Shown: positions 42,697-55,194 of the stretch, piece after piece
How the letters are laid out: each line of letters begins with the position of its first letter
Numbering within the stretch: position 1 is the first letter of the stretch
Origin: Catonia carolina
Lineage: Eukaryota > Arthropoda > Insecta > Hemiptera > Achilidae
Reading direction: 5' to 3'
NCBI GenBank assembly: GCA_035578175.1
Contig: JAQMRL010000011.1
Coordinates: 6,149,501-6,213,500 of the forward strand
DNA: 64,000 nucleotides
Made by a program: the position numbers and the translations under genes
The notes under the pieces: model-generated
Told to the model about the DNA's origin: nothing
Databases searched by the model: none
What the model saw: the letters and a program-made list of their open reading frames with translations, nothing else

Positions 42697-43522
42697 TTTA
42701 AAAAATCTGGTGTGAAACACTCACACAACTTTCTCTTGCCAGTGCAAATAATTAACAATAAACCTAACATTAGTAATAAAACATAAGAAATAAACAAAAA
42801 ACTAACCTCAACAAACATAACCTAATTTTAATCATGAGTGAAAGACGCAAAATGAAAATCAACCTCAGTTTGGCTTAGAAATACGGAAAATCACTCTTTC
42901 TCTCTAAACTAGGCTCTGTAGAGAAAAATGCTTTAAATAAAAGTTGTAGATCTTTTAATTTTCTATAAATTTAATTATATACACTTTTGTCGTAAAATGC
43001 ATACTAAGGCCGAAATGTTAAAAAAATCGATTTTTCTCACGTTTTCGTGAGAAAAAAACAGAAAATTGCAAATTACCGCTAAACTAAGCGTTATACAAAA
43101 AAATGTTTGAAATAAAAGTTGTAGGTTTTTAAATTCTCTACAACTTATATTATATAACGTTTTGCGCTAAAATGTATATTAAAGCCGCAATCTTAAAAAT
43201 AAAATGTTTTTACGTAAAAACAGCTTTACGCAGAATTTCAGCAAACATGGCGCCTACCCTATCTTGTAGAGAATAAAAAATTGAGTAAACCAGGCGATTT
43301 TAAAAAAAATCGTAGGACCAGTTTTTGAGAAAATCGCAAAAAAGTGAAAAATTATAGGAATAAACTAAGTTACTACTACTTCCGGTTGACCGATTTTGAT
43401 GAAAATGTTCGTGTCGGGTCCGGTAGTGGTATGTAACTTAAGTTTCAAGTTTCAAGTTCGTACGATGTTCCGTTCTTGAGATATTCTGTTCACACACAGA
43501 CACACACACACACACACACACA

Positions 43523-43565
<43 letters not shown>

Positions 43566-43787
43566 ACACACAGACCAATCGCTAAAAACATGTTTTTTGG
43601 GTTCAGGGGGTCTGAAAACGTATAGATCCGGTGAAAACTCGATTTCGAAAAATCGACATGAAAACAATACTTTCCTTCCTATATATTCATATAGGCAAGA
43701 GAAAGTAAAAATATTATAAATATTTCCATTATTTACATTGCTAAGAGAAAGCCGCGTGATTGTTTCACACCTGATTTTTTAAATAAA
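42697..43787 (+). repeat. Family A repeat, longest copy, with terminal inverted repeats
   Basis: The left end AAAAATCTGGTGTGAAACAC...CTCTTGCCAGTGCAAATAAT matches, inverted, the right end ATTATTTACATTGCTAAGAG...GTTTCACACCTGATTTTTT, over about 55 bp. Between them is the family A body, a long CA microsatellite (about 43491-43573), and the hairpin CCTATATATTCATATAGG just inside the right end. This makes family A a likely non-autonomous DNA transposon of about 1.1 kb. The 71-aa frame at 43452-43667 is a shadow of the CA repeat. Confidence 0.7.
43491..43577. repeat. CA microsatellite inside family A
   Basis: Runs of (CA)n broken by CAGACA. Other family A copies (27.34 kb) have a short version, CACACACAGACACACAC, so the expansion happened here. 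Confidence 0.9.
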
Positions 43788-43789
43788 AT

Positions 43790-45240
43790 AGATCTAGTTT
43801 TCTTTGAAGCGTGGTTGACGAAACCTATTATTTTTTTAATATGAATTTTTATTGCTACATGTAGTAGGCCTATATTAACATATACGTCCGGACCATAAAT
43901 TTCTCGTTCTAATTTTAAAAATTCGATGTAAAATTTAATTAAAAATAAACAACATTTTATTGTCAAGTTTCAATTCCTGCCTTTTTTTTAATTTAGAAAG
44001 GTTTTGTTAAACCCTAGCTTCTGCATTTCTGTTTTAATTACCTGTTTATTATTATCATCTGTTTTGTATTTTTTTGTTTTGCATTTGATTGAATTGATAC
44101 GTTTTTTATTAGGCCTACTATTCTGTCCTGTGTCTTTTATTAATTAAAATTCTTTATTTTTTCACTTTTATTTACTAAATGTTTAATGTTTTGAAAGGCA
44201 AAGTAAGAAGGTTGTTAAGCTTTTAATCACAGAAATACTTTACGAATTTATTTGCGATTGAAATGGAAAAGTAGATTTATGTGAACTTTGAAGAATATCT
44301 AATCCAATTTTAATTGAAAGTGTTCAAGTGGTACCGAAAATTTTAAATCAAATTTATAAAATAAAATTGAGAATCATCACGTGAATATTTAATGTAGCGT
44401 TTATTTTAACTAACACAAATAAATATTTAGAGTGTAAATAATTGTGAACTAGAAATCAGATCTGCTTCCAAATTTTGAGTTATTTAATTACATTCATTCT
44501 ACCCGCTCATAACAGGCAGGTGGAGTGTTAAATTATTTGCACTCGATCTGTTAGATTAGATGAATTTGCCGTGATAAGAAGAAAAACATGTTTTGAAATA
44601 CTTTGTAACGTTTTCGATATTTTAATGAGTTTTTGTGCTCAAGTAGATCTAAATGTTTTTTGAAAAGTCCATAAAAAGTGTATTATATCTTTACCAGTAT
44701 TTTATATTTTCGTTTAATATAATTTCTTCATATCAGTTTATTTCAAAGTAAAAGCATTTTGTTTGTTTTTCCTCTGTTTAGAACTTATTCAACTTGAGTT
44801 TAATTTAGAATTTAGAAAAACAAACATTTCTCTAGTAAATTAACTTTATGACCACGTAAACAAAATGGGTAAATAGTTAAATAAAATGTTTAGACGCTGA
44901 AATAAAACGAAAGGAGTTTTTGTTCTTAATGAACTTTACTTTTCAAAAGGAGTTCTGTTTGTCTCTCTTAAAAGGTTGACGATAATGACAAACGTAGAAT
45001 TGTGTTCTTTGTACCTTTTCCTATCGACTTATTTTGCTTTACTTAACGTTTTCAATCTTTTCTTTTCGGGTCAGCTTATTTGCGAAACGGAGATAATGAG
45101 TTTCAAAGTTAATTACTTTCTGTTTTGAATATTTTATACATTTATTTAAATTCAATTTTGTATTCGAATTATTAAACCCATTTATTTCTTGTTTTAATTT
45201 TATGTGAATTTATTATGTAGGCCTATAATTTTCCACTTTT
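43790..45240. other. AT-rich sequence, one family B fragment
   Basis: About 44500-44565 holds the left end of family B (CATAACAGGCAGGTGGAGTG...ATTTGCACTCGATCTG). Otherwise I see nothing. The frame at 43733-43966 has no known motif. Confidence 0.4.
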
Positions 45241-45246
45241 ATTATA

Positions 45247-46170
45247 CGAGGTGTGGCTATTAAATAATGGGACTGACGTGAAAGATTTTTTTTAATTTTA
45301 TACATAATCACTTATTGCCACCTTCAATATACGCTCCTCTATCCCTACTGCGCTCCATCCGAATTTTCCATTGCTGGAAGTCGTCTTCCGTCAGCTCCTT
45401 CAGGACACGTGCTGCTTTCTGTTTTACAGCTTCCACAGACTCAAATCTTGTTCCTTTTAATGCAGATTTCTTCTTAGGGAACAGGTAGAAGTTACATGGT
45501 GCAAATCTGGTGAATAAGGTGGATGTTCTAACACTGAGATGCTGTACTTGTCTAGGAACCTCTTGACAGATAACGCGGAATGAGCTGGCGCATTGTCTTG
45601 GTGGAGAAACCATGATTTGTTCTTCTACATTTCGGGTTTTTTCCTTACTCTTTGGCGTAGTTTAGAAAGTACCTCAAGGTAGTAAAATTGATTAATTGTT
45701 TGACCTTCAGGAACCCTGTGAAGGTACTTTCTAAACTAGTACGTCAAAGAGTAAGGAAAAAAACCCGAAATGTAGAAGGACAAATCATGGGTTCTCCACC
45801 GAAACAATGCGCCAGCTCATTCCACGTTATCTGTCAAGAGGTTCCTAGCCAAGTGCAGCATCTCAGTGTTAGAACATCCACCTTATTCACCAGATCTTTC
45901 ACCATGTAACTTCTACCTGTGCTCTAAGGTGAAATCTGCATTAAAAGGGACAAGATTTGAGTCTGTGGAAGCTGTTAAAGAGAAAGCGGCAGATGTTCTG
46001 AAGGAGCTGACGGAAGATGACTTTCAGTACTGTTTCCAACAATGGAAACTTCGCATAGAGCGTTGTAGGGATAGAGAAGGAGTGTATATTGAGGTTGACA
46101 ATAAGTGATTATGTATAAAATAGAAATAAAATTTTTTACGTCAGTCTCGTTATTTAATAGCCACACATCA
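45247..46170. mobile_element. Fold-back mariner derivative, copy 2
   Basis: Same termini as copy 1 (CGAGGTGTGGCTATTAAATA on the left, a slightly changed complement on the right). The arms are much longer, about 45247-45674 against 45722-46170, with a spacer of only about 47 bp, so it is close to a perfect large palindrome. Each arm holds the 3' part of a mariner transposase: minus strand 45613-45308, plus strand 45688-46108. The break points differ from copy 1. Confidence 0.85.
45690..46108 (+). pseudogene. Mariner transposase 3' part (right arm)
   Basis: Frames 45688-45909 and 45866-46108 read LVRQRVRKKTRNVEGQIMGS, then in the next frame LEHPPYSPDLSPCDFYL-like residues (LEHPPYSPDLSPCNFYL here, with the third catalytic D changed to N), KVKSALKGTRFESVEAVKEK, and LKELTEDDFQYCFQQWK. 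Frameshifted and lacking the first two thirds of the gene. Confidence 0.8.
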
Positions 46171-46837
46171 GTATGTTACATCATACTGTTGTATGATGTA
46201 TCATGCATCTAGATGTAACTGCTCAAAAATTTGTAAGAAAAGAGTAACCATTTGGTTGATAAATGGAGAAGACAGTCCGAGGATTTAATCAACTCCATAC
46301 ACCCGAGTTAATTTAAATGTGCTTCCACATCACTGGTCCCTTTCATTCAGTCTTATATTTTATTTTTGTCATAGAATCGTAAGCGAAAGCTATCTTTCAT
46401 CCTCTATTGCATGGCTATTATTATTTAATATTTATTTGAACTTATGAATTTTTTGTCATGTATCTTTATATTTTTGTAATAGTTATTAATATTGTTTCAA
46501 AAACAACTTTTAATGACTTTGTTATTATCGTTGTATAGACTAATAATTAATAATATATTTTAAAAACTATTTAATTGGTATTGTTAGATAAATAGTTATG
46601 TATATCAATAATAATGAAAGATTTAGCTCTGTGTAACATTTTTGTTTTAATTAACAATTTTAGTTTAACCCCGCACACAGGCTAGGCCTATGGGGGAGTT
46701 GCTAAATTAGTTATAAAAGACATTTAGTATGTATTTTTTCTTGATTAATAAATATTAGTAAATAATAAAGTTGCTACTGATGATATTTTTGAAAATATTG
46801 GACGATAACAAAATAAAACCAGTAATTCAGATTTTTT

Positions 46838-47160
46838 TATCCCTCCTAATGGTGTGTACGTTGCAATCTGTTCAATTGAGAACAATAAGCAACCCCATGA
46901 CTCAATGAGATGAGTGTGATGTGTATGACGTGTAAATGAGGTGCAGTCTTGTACAGACTCAGGCTGACCATTCCTGATATAGTATGGTTAATTAAACCCC
47001 AACCATCAAAGTACACCGGTAACTACTGTCTAGTGTTAAAATCCATATGAAAGTAAATACCTTTATTAAGATTTGAACCAGGAACCTTCGTCACCGAAAA
47101 TTAGCTGTTGAACAGCTGACTCGCGTCGACGACTTTACCTCTAGACCAACCCGGTGGGTT
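46838..47160 (-). repeat. tRNA-derived SINE family C, copy 2
   Basis: Reverse orientation: AACCCACCGGGTTGGTC, A box region CTAGAGGTAAAG, B box TGGTTCAAATCTT, CCATACTATATCAGGAATGG, and an A-rich tail end near 46838. Confidence 0.85.
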
Positions 47161-47251
47161 AATTCTGAATTAACGTCCCAGTATTTTAAAATGAGCGGGG
47201 AAAATTGGAACTATTAAAGAAATCTCTTAACTATTTTTCATAATATACTCG

Positions 47252-47580
47252 TATTTTTTTTTATATTCCTAGTGTGTGTACGTTGCAATTTTTTTAATTT
47301 AGAACAATAAGCAACCTCATGACCCAGTGAGATGAGGATGATGTGTATGGCGTGTAAATGAAGTGTAGTCTTGTACACACTCAGGCCGACCATTCCTGAG
47401 AGAGTATGGTTAATTAAACCCCAACCATCAAAGTACACCGGTAACCACTGTCTAATATTCAAATCCATATAAAAATAACTACCTTTACTAGGATTTGAAC
47501 CAGGAACCTTCGTCTCCGAAAATCATCTGTTTAACAGCTGACTAGCGGCAACGCTTTATCCCTTGACCAACTCGGTGCGC
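47252..47580 (-). repeat. tRNA-derived SINE family C, copy 3
   Basis: As copy 2, collinear from the tRNA-like head (near 47560) to the poly-A-like tail (AAAAAAAAA near 47250). The 76-aa frame on this strand is a shadow. Confidence 0.85.
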
Positions 47581-47904
47581 AACTCGTATTTTAAAACGCA
47601 AAATCTGATCCAATGTAATTTAAATTGAGTTTTGTTGGTCCTTAAATACAGAGTTCTATCGATTTTAATTTCTTTACATCGTTGTAACATTTCGAGATTC
47701 TGCAAATGAATCCGAAAAAGAAAATTAATAAAAGCCGTATTGAGATTTATCAAAGTAAATAACAAAATAATTTAATTAATTTTTGATTCTGGTAGGCCTA
47801 CTATTCTGGAGGTGACGTTGAGAAGTTAAGTTTGTTTTAAAAGGTCAATATGGTGACGAGAGTGGTTTATTTATCTGCTAATCTTATTTCATAATTAATT
47901 TGTT

Positions 47905-48042
47905 TTATCCCTAATGTGTGTACGTTGAAATGTGTTTAATTCAGAACAATAAGCTATCCCGTGACCCAATGAGATGAGGATGATGTGTATGACTTGTAGT
48001 CTTGTACAGACCCAGGACGACCATTCCTGAGATAATTAATAA
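47905..48042 (-). repeat. tRNA-derived SINE family C, copy 4 (5' truncated)
   Basis: Only the 3' part remains: CTCAGGAATGGTCGTCC...CATCCTCATCTCATTGGG...CGTACACACATTAGGGATAAA. The tRNA-like head is missing. Confidence 0.75.
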
Positions 48043-49960
48043 CTAATAATAATTAATAACATTGATTTAAACATTGCAAAATAAAATTACAAAACGTATT
48101 AATGTAATTGAGAAATTGGTTGTTAAATGAATCAGTCATTTCAGGAAGCTCGTAAGTCAAAATTTTAAATTTTTTCTTTGTGTATTTTCGGACTACCTGA
48201 ATGTAAACATACCATCCCTCCAAAATCACGTAAGTCTGGCTTTCCTTAACTAGTAATAAAACACTTAAAAAAGGCATATCCTAAGTGATATAAAGTGCTT
48301 CCTTCTAATTAAGCAATGAAAAATGGATGATATTTTAAGCTTAAGCTCTATTACTTTCTAGTGGAAGAGGTTATACAAAGAGGCTATGCAAATATATTTT
48401 TAAAGGAGATAACTATTGTTCGTGACAACGACGAGAACATAAATAGTCCTGAAAACCAATATATTTTTTCCTTAAAGTTATGAATTTCAATTTTTATTAT
48501 TGAAAAAAGCTATTTTAAGTCAATAATGTAAACTAGTGAAATAAATAAATAAATACTATTGTACAACACAATTTTCTTCTGGTCTATAATTTAACATAAA
48601 AAAAAACATTTTACTCCATTTTATTTTAGAAACACTTGAAGTCAAAATTCTTAACTTTTTTTTAAATGAGTGGGTTATCTTTAAAAAGGCGAAAGTACAG
48701 TAATATATATAGTATATAAGTATAGTAAAGTATAAGTATAGTAATAGAAGGTACAGTAGACCTATAGATCTTATATTAAAGAGAACATCCTGCTGAACAA
48801 ATTTATTTTTGAACAAATATTTTTTTGTGTTGTTGAAACGTAGTGTATTACAAGTTTTTAATTTTTCCAAAAGTTAGTTTTTTGACTTATGGGCTTTTTG
48901 AAATGACTGATTCAAATATAAATTTGTATTATTTATTTTATATTCACACGTGCGAATTAGTACTGTATATTTAAAATAGCGTTAATAGTTTAGAGGAAGA
49001 CACTACCAAGTAATAGTACTCCAGAAATTTAAAATTGTGTTAAATTAATGAAATATGATGGAAAATACATTAAATTTTGTTTGTTTGTTTACACAAATAT
49101 TAATAATTCATGGAAATATGTCTACGCTGGACAGAACTTGTTAATTTTAGTACTGGACTGATGTAGGTTATTATATTCTCGTTAGACCGTAATGTATGAA
49201 ATTAGTACAAATCTGACAAAACCAAAGAGGGTTGGAGTGAGGACAATGTGAGGGAGTGAGAGAAACCAACATATGATGGATAGTTGAAAGGGATAGAGAT
49301 TGGCCGGTTACCAACACTCTAATCCAGGTCGACAAACGTTTTCAGGCTAGCCAACTAAACGTACAATAGTTGATATATACACCAGTAAGTAAGATTACGA
49401 TTTATGTTCACTATTATATCAACAGCACAATGTGCCAACCTAATCACATCAACATTGTAGTACGATGTAGTGTGCTGTGGTGCGACTGTGGTTCCCTCTC
49501 GAATAGATCGAACGAGAAGTCCCACATCTTTACTTTGTAATAAACTACCACCGTTTTAACATTGAATCGGATGTACGAGTATTTCCTCGGTTTTCTATCT
49601 GAGCTAGATTGATTTTATAATTGGAAAGACGTTTTCAAATTAATTTTAGATTAAATTAACAATGTATTCGTTTCTCTGGTGTACAGGAAAATGTAATTTT
49701 AATCCAACCTAGCTTTTCAGATTACTACAATATATCTTAACAAAGTACCCCGGATTAATTACAATCCTTCAATTAATAAAAGCTTTCACAAAATAAAACG
49801 CTTCACATTGAATTTATTACTGACCTAGCGGTTTGTTTTAAGACACCAGTTTAATTCAGTCAATTCTAAGCATAATTTTTCTTTATCAAGAAACTTTACA
49901 ACCATCTTTAATTGAATGAATAACACCCATTGAAAAACCAAATTGCATGAATAACTGCCC
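48043..49960. other. AT-rich sequence, nothing recognised
   Basis: Minus-strand frames at 48053-48277 and 48556-48870 have no recognisable motif and biased low-complexity content. Short TATAGTA-type repeats occur near 48705-48750. Confidence 0.3.
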
Positions 49961-49964
49961 TAAC

Positions 49965-50345
49965 ACGTCTGGCGGAGTGTTAAATTATTTCAATCGACTT
50001 CTAGTTCCAGGGCTACAAAAAATAGTTCTGTTTCTTATCACATGGTCAGCCAATTATATGACTGAACCATGTAAGAACAGAATAGGTACAGGTGTAAAAG
50101 ACACTAGTCACAGTTATCTTCTCTGAAAGTAATGAATTTCATTTTACAACCAGACCTTGTGGTGAATGAAGTAAAGATGTCATTTGTAGGGTGGAAAGTA
50201 GATGCTTTTCGGAGGGGCTGGCATGCTAATAAGCATACTTTCCACTCAGTGAAAAAGGCAATATAAACCACCTCACTCTTTATTTTACTTAGTAAAACCT
50301 CTAGAGGTTCAAACCAGCCTTTCAACCGATGACCTTACCTAATGC
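49965..50345 (+). repeat. SINE-like family B, copy 3
   Basis: From GGCGGAGTGTTAAATTATT to CAAACCAGCCTTTCAACCG. All family landmarks are present, with scattered changes. Confidence 0.8.
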
Positions 50346-50539
50346 ACGAAATATTTTAAGCGTATCAAATAAAATAGTGATTCTGTTTGGCTCTATCCAT
50401 TGTTCCAATTCCTGAATAAGATCAAGTTGTTAAATTCATAAATTTATGATTTCAGTTTTTATTTTTAATTAGTATCGAAAACTAATGTGGATACTTCAAT
50501 GTTGATGAAAATCGAAGCCGATTTTTGTATTTGTTGTAT

Positions 50540-50745
50540 AAAGAAACACTAAATTTAAATTGATAATCCTCCACGGCGATTTAAAAATTCCAACAGTTAA
50601 GGAGCTAACCATGTCCTTGTATATTAAATTTCACGAACGACTAGATGACCGTCCAAACCAACTAGCCCGTGATCTAGCTACGAGGAACTTCCCTACTGTG
50701 CGACGTCTAAAGCGAAAGAGGAGTAGAGACCTTTTGGTCTGAATA
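50540..50745 (+). pseudogene. Jockey-like LINE C-terminal tail
   Basis: The frame 50560-50742 reads ILHGDLKIPTVKELTMSLY, FHERLDDRPNQLARDLA, and VRRLKRKRSRDLLV, which matches the end of the jockey-type fragments at 36.8, 42.1 and 58.2 kb. A second, weaker similarity to the same tail lies at about 50805-50880. Confidence 0.65.
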
Positions 50746-51174
50746 ACGGACATTATCCGTAGTTATGAACGGAGAATGTACCACTGGGTACCTCTTTTCC
50801 TTAAAGTGAAATTCCTCACCGCCATTTAAATATCGTCAACGGAAATTGTGCAGCTCAATGTATAGTACCGTAATAAAAATGAAAGACAAAAAAAATTGAC
50901 ACGAGGATCGAGTAAGCTATTTTTTTTGGCTAAATGGTCACTCAGTCGTTACGCTCCTAATTTTTTCGTCAAACTGAAATTCCTGGTTGCGATTCCTAGG
51001 AAGGACTTTTTTACCACACTGTGAAAAACAACCGATAACTCACTATAGTCGTTTCTTCTTCATATGCTATGTCCTTTCAGAACGTTGATAACCATCACAA
51101 CAATTTGAACCGTATTGGCAGCCAGTGTAAAGAAACACGCTCATATCTACTCCATACCAGTCAAGCAAATTTTT

Positions 51175-51260
51175 TAATGTTTTATTACTAATGTTAGGTT
51201 ATTTTGGTCATTATTTACATTGGCAAGAGAAAGTCGTGTGAGTATTTCATACCAGATTTT
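51175..51260 (-). repeat. Solo end of family A
   Basis: The reverse of the family A left terminus only: CTAATGTTAGGTTATTTTGG, TTACATTGGCAAGAGAAAG, and GTGTGAGTATTTCATACCAG. Confidence 0.65.
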
Positions 51261-54240
51261 TTTTCATAGAAACTGTTATGCTGTTTTACATTTCAACCTA
51301 TAAAAAATATTAGATTTTTATTTTTATCTTACATCTTGTCGTTTTAGATTGCGTAGAAAATTAAATTTTTTTATTAACTACGATTTATTTAGCACTTTTT
51401 AATTCGAACGTCGACTAAAAATCTCGTAACTCATATAAAAGAAAGTGGTATTATTGATTTACACTATAAGTGGTATGGTTTGATAACATTAATTCGGCCT
51501 ACATTTCTTTCAAGAAAAGGCGTAAAAAAGAAATAAAACACGTGTGATTCGCGTAATGAAACAAAAGGTTTATAGGTTACGAGGCCCTGGAATTCAGTTC
51601 GCTTGATAACGTTAAAAGGAAAAACCTCAAAACATTAAAACTGGTATACATAAAACGTATTAAAGATAAAGTCCGTTGCTATAAGTATATCGGAAAATGA
51701 AAAAAAAATATATAAGAAATAAGAAGTAATGGAGAATTGACAACAAACATTTCCCATGGCGATGAACTAAAAATATTATTGTAACATTAATGAAGTTTTC
51801 TCTTCTGTTCATTTTCCAATTAGCGCGTCCTCTCTTGAGTATTTTTTTTTTTTGTTTTCTTTCTGTGGGAATTACTTATTGCTGAAAAAAATAAAAGGTG
51901 GATAAATATGTTTCACGTTGTCGGTAAAATAACTTTTAACAACCTCTTCGATTTTGGTATCGTGATAGTGGAATTATAAGGGAAAGTGTTAATTAGGTAT
52001 CCGGACCATAATCGAGGATCGAACCTTATACAGTTTTAGTACAGTACCGTTTGAATCACCAAATATATAAAACCATTTTACAGAAAGTTTCAGTAATTTT
52101 CTCGCTTATATCTTATTTTAATACTTCTTTCGGAATTTGGTTATTTGTAAATAACATAATTTACTTTTAGACTTATAAGCAAGTGTTTTTTAACAAATGA
52201 ATTACTTACAATAACTATTAGTTATAACTACTAAAAAATTACAATAAATTACTTAACTTAATAACTTAAAAAATATAGATTAAATTTAATTAAATATAAA
52301 TGAAATACAAAGTGTTTTAAAAACTTAGTTAAAATAACCGAAATAAAATATATATGGACATTTACAATCAAATAATTAATTTACTCTTACAATTCAAAAT
52401 AGTTGTACAGCAACTGTCCGTTATGCAGAATCTGTTTCAAGTACGCAAGTGTTGTGAACAAAACTGTTTTTACCTACTCATTTAGCACTAACGATACGAT
52501 GGTTCAACACACTGACTCTGACTAAAATGCGGCCGCTTATTTATACGACCTCGAATTCAAGTAAGGTAAAGAATAAATATAATAATACAAACACAAAGAA
52601 TGAATTAGAGAAATACAGAAATAAATAACATAATAGAAAAATAATAGAACTAATGGAATACTGTAAAACCTCATTACAGTAAAAATTACAAAATAGCCTA
52701 GAATAATCTAGAACTTTACGCTAATAAAGTACACTTTTACCATAGACGAAAAAAAATACCGGAAGCGCCCGGCAATAAATTACATTTATTAAACAAGAAA
52801 TGTAGGCCTATACACAAAATTATTGTCCCGATCCCTCTATTTTTGAGACAATTTATGTTTGTCAAAATATTTATGTGGTAAACATGTAAGGGCCAATTTT
52901 ACTGCCTTTTTTAAATAAAACGACAAATTACGGCTAAATTAAACCTTCAACAAACAATAAAAAGCTGTATCAATTTTAATTAGTATTTTAATTTTATTTT
53001 ACATACTGTACATTTTTGTGGCACACTAAATTTAAGCCTGTAATATCAGAACAACCGATGTTGTCGCGGATTTCCACATAAATATAGGCTAAACCGAGCG
53101 TCATCGAACAAAAAATGTTAAAATACACAACTTGTACAATTTGTAATTATGTTTAATTTTTTATTTTATTTTTGTAAGTTGTATTATCTTCGTCTGTTAT
53201 TGGCGACTCCTATGAATTACGAAATCCATGGTTTATAGTGTATAATAACTTTTTTATCTTAACCGGGAATTGAACCCTAAACCTTCCGCTTTGCAGTGTG
53301 CAGCGCAGTCAAGCACTCTTTAGTGAGCCACAGAGGCGGCCTATATTCATTTTTGTTCAATGCGTTTATGCTCCAAATGTACGTGTAGTCTGTAGTTTTG
53401 AAAATAAAATAAGTTGTTTCGAATAAGAGCGGAGCCTTCCATACGAATTTTCACTTATTCTCTCCTATGAGCTAAGATAGTTAAATTAATGAAAGATGAC
53501 ACACACATTTTTCTTAAAAACAATTTTTTGGCTTCAAGGTGTGATAAAACGTCAAGATCCACTTGATACAAATTCGTACTAAGTTCTATTATCGACAGCG
53601 CGTGAGAAAGTGACAAAATAATACAATTTAATTTTTACAGTTTTTTTTATAAAAACTTTTTTTTAAATTATAGAAAGAAAACAAAAGTTCTTCATTTATT
53701 TTCGTAACAAAATACTCGTAATTTACAGTTTTGTTGAATATCCTACTTCTAATTACGGTTTAAAACGTATAATGTAAAAAGAAACGAATCGAAAAAACAT
53801 GAAAAAACTAGAAAACTTTTCGTACAAAGTATGGAGTTCATGATACTTTAAAAAAGTTTTAATTATAAATTCAATACAAGAGAAAAAGTTTTTAGATTTT
53901 CTTAATCTGATTAATGTTTTTACATTTCATTGATTTTTTTGTAGTAATCTACTCGCTCAAAAATGCTAATTAATATTTATTAATCTGTAAAAATATAAAA
54001 AAACGTAAAAAACTCTTTTCAAATAAATTATCTGAAACAATAATGAAATCTTAGTTTCTAGATGCATTGAAATTTTGTAGAGTTTTTAAAAGTTTTCTTC
54101 TTGAACTTACCAGAAAAAATTTATAATTTATTTCGTCTGCTTGCTTCTAAATTATTTTGATGCATGAATCTCCCTGATTTTAGTGAATCAGTAAATACCA
54201 TAGAATAGCAAATTCAAATTATTTTTCGACAAACTGCAAA
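51261..54240. other. About 3 kb of AT-rich sequence without genes
   Basis: The only structure I see is a tRNA-like SINE head at about 53262-53342 (minus strand: GTGGCTCACTAAAGAG and GGGTTCAATTCCCGG as A- and B-box-like stretches). No credible open frame on either strand. Confidence 0.4.
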
Positions 54241-54295
54241 ATCGACATGAAAACAATACTTTCCTTCCTATATATTCATATAGGCAAGAGAGTCA
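54240..54295 (+). repeat. Short family A fragment
   Basis: ATCGACATGAAAACAATAC, then TTCCTTCCTATATATTCATA, then TAGGCAAGAGA: the hairpin end of family A and nothing else. Confidence 0.75.
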
Positions 54296-54433
54296 AATTT
54301 AATCAAATTCTGTAACTATACTAATAGTTATAATACCTGTTCAAAATAAAGTTAGTTACATGTTATGTATAAAATTTTCTGAAGTTTAATGTAATAACGA
54401 GCTTCTGTTTTATATTCCGATTGTAAGGTACTA

Positions 54434-55192
54434 CAGTCAAACTTCTGAAAAACGGACACTCGCGGGACCGAAAAATTTGTCCGCTGTTAAGAAGTATCCG
54501 CTAATGAGAAATATGTGTACTGTAAAATTTTCTGTATTTACGTTATGTATTGCGTAATGTAACTTATTTAACAAGAGTATATAAAATAACACTATGTACG
54601 TTTATGCAATGAAAACAAATTATTTAATACATAAGTACTGTATATACATGTATATGTATAGTATACATGTATATGTATAGTATACATGTATATAAAATTA
54701 CCAAAAAAAAAGTGTTATCTAGTATGTAATATAAAAAATATGCATGAGTGTACATTACTTATAAGTAATCCAACATACCGTATCTTTGTATTCCAGGATT
54801 GTACATAAGTTGCTTACATAATTTTCACAATACCTTTATTTGGCTACTTCTAACGCTTTTTCACGAATAATCGAACCGGATAATGGTAATGAATTTGCAC
54901 GCGCTCTACAAAACCAATCATTATGTTATGCTGTCTATGATTAATCCGTCAGTTTTTAGAAATGCAATGTATTGCATTGTACTAATATTTTTTATGGATA
55001 AGTTGTGTCCGCTTTCCAGAAATTGAATTTTCAAAACCGTACAAATTAACTGATTGTGTCCGTTATGTGGAAAGTCCGTTATTAGGAAATATTTTAGTAT
55101 TGTGTCTTACGGGAAAATGCTGGGACTTTTTAAATTGTCCGCTATTAGGAAATGTCCGAAATTCGGAAGTGTCCGTTAGTAGAAGTTTCACT
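54434..55192. mobile_element. pogo/Tigger-like MITE
   Basis: Left end TA then CAGTCAAACTTCTGAAAAAC, with ACGGACACT; right end AGTGTCCGTTAGTAGAAGTT then TCACTTA. The ends are inverted repeats of about 27 bp of the form CAGT.AAACTTCT...AACGGACACT, which I associate with pogo/Tigger elements and TA targets. GTCCG motifs recur inside. No transposase. It contains a small tandem repeat at about 54645-54700 (TACATGTATATGTATAGTA type). Confidence 0.7.
54645..54700. repeat. Short tandem repeat (about 20-bp unit)
   Basis: Roughly 2.5-3 copies of TACATGTATATGTATAGTA. Confidence 0.8.
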
Positions 55193-55194
55193 TA

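Noticed and set aside
43452..43667. Cys/Val-rich 71-aa frame
   Set aside because: Translation of the CA microsatellite.
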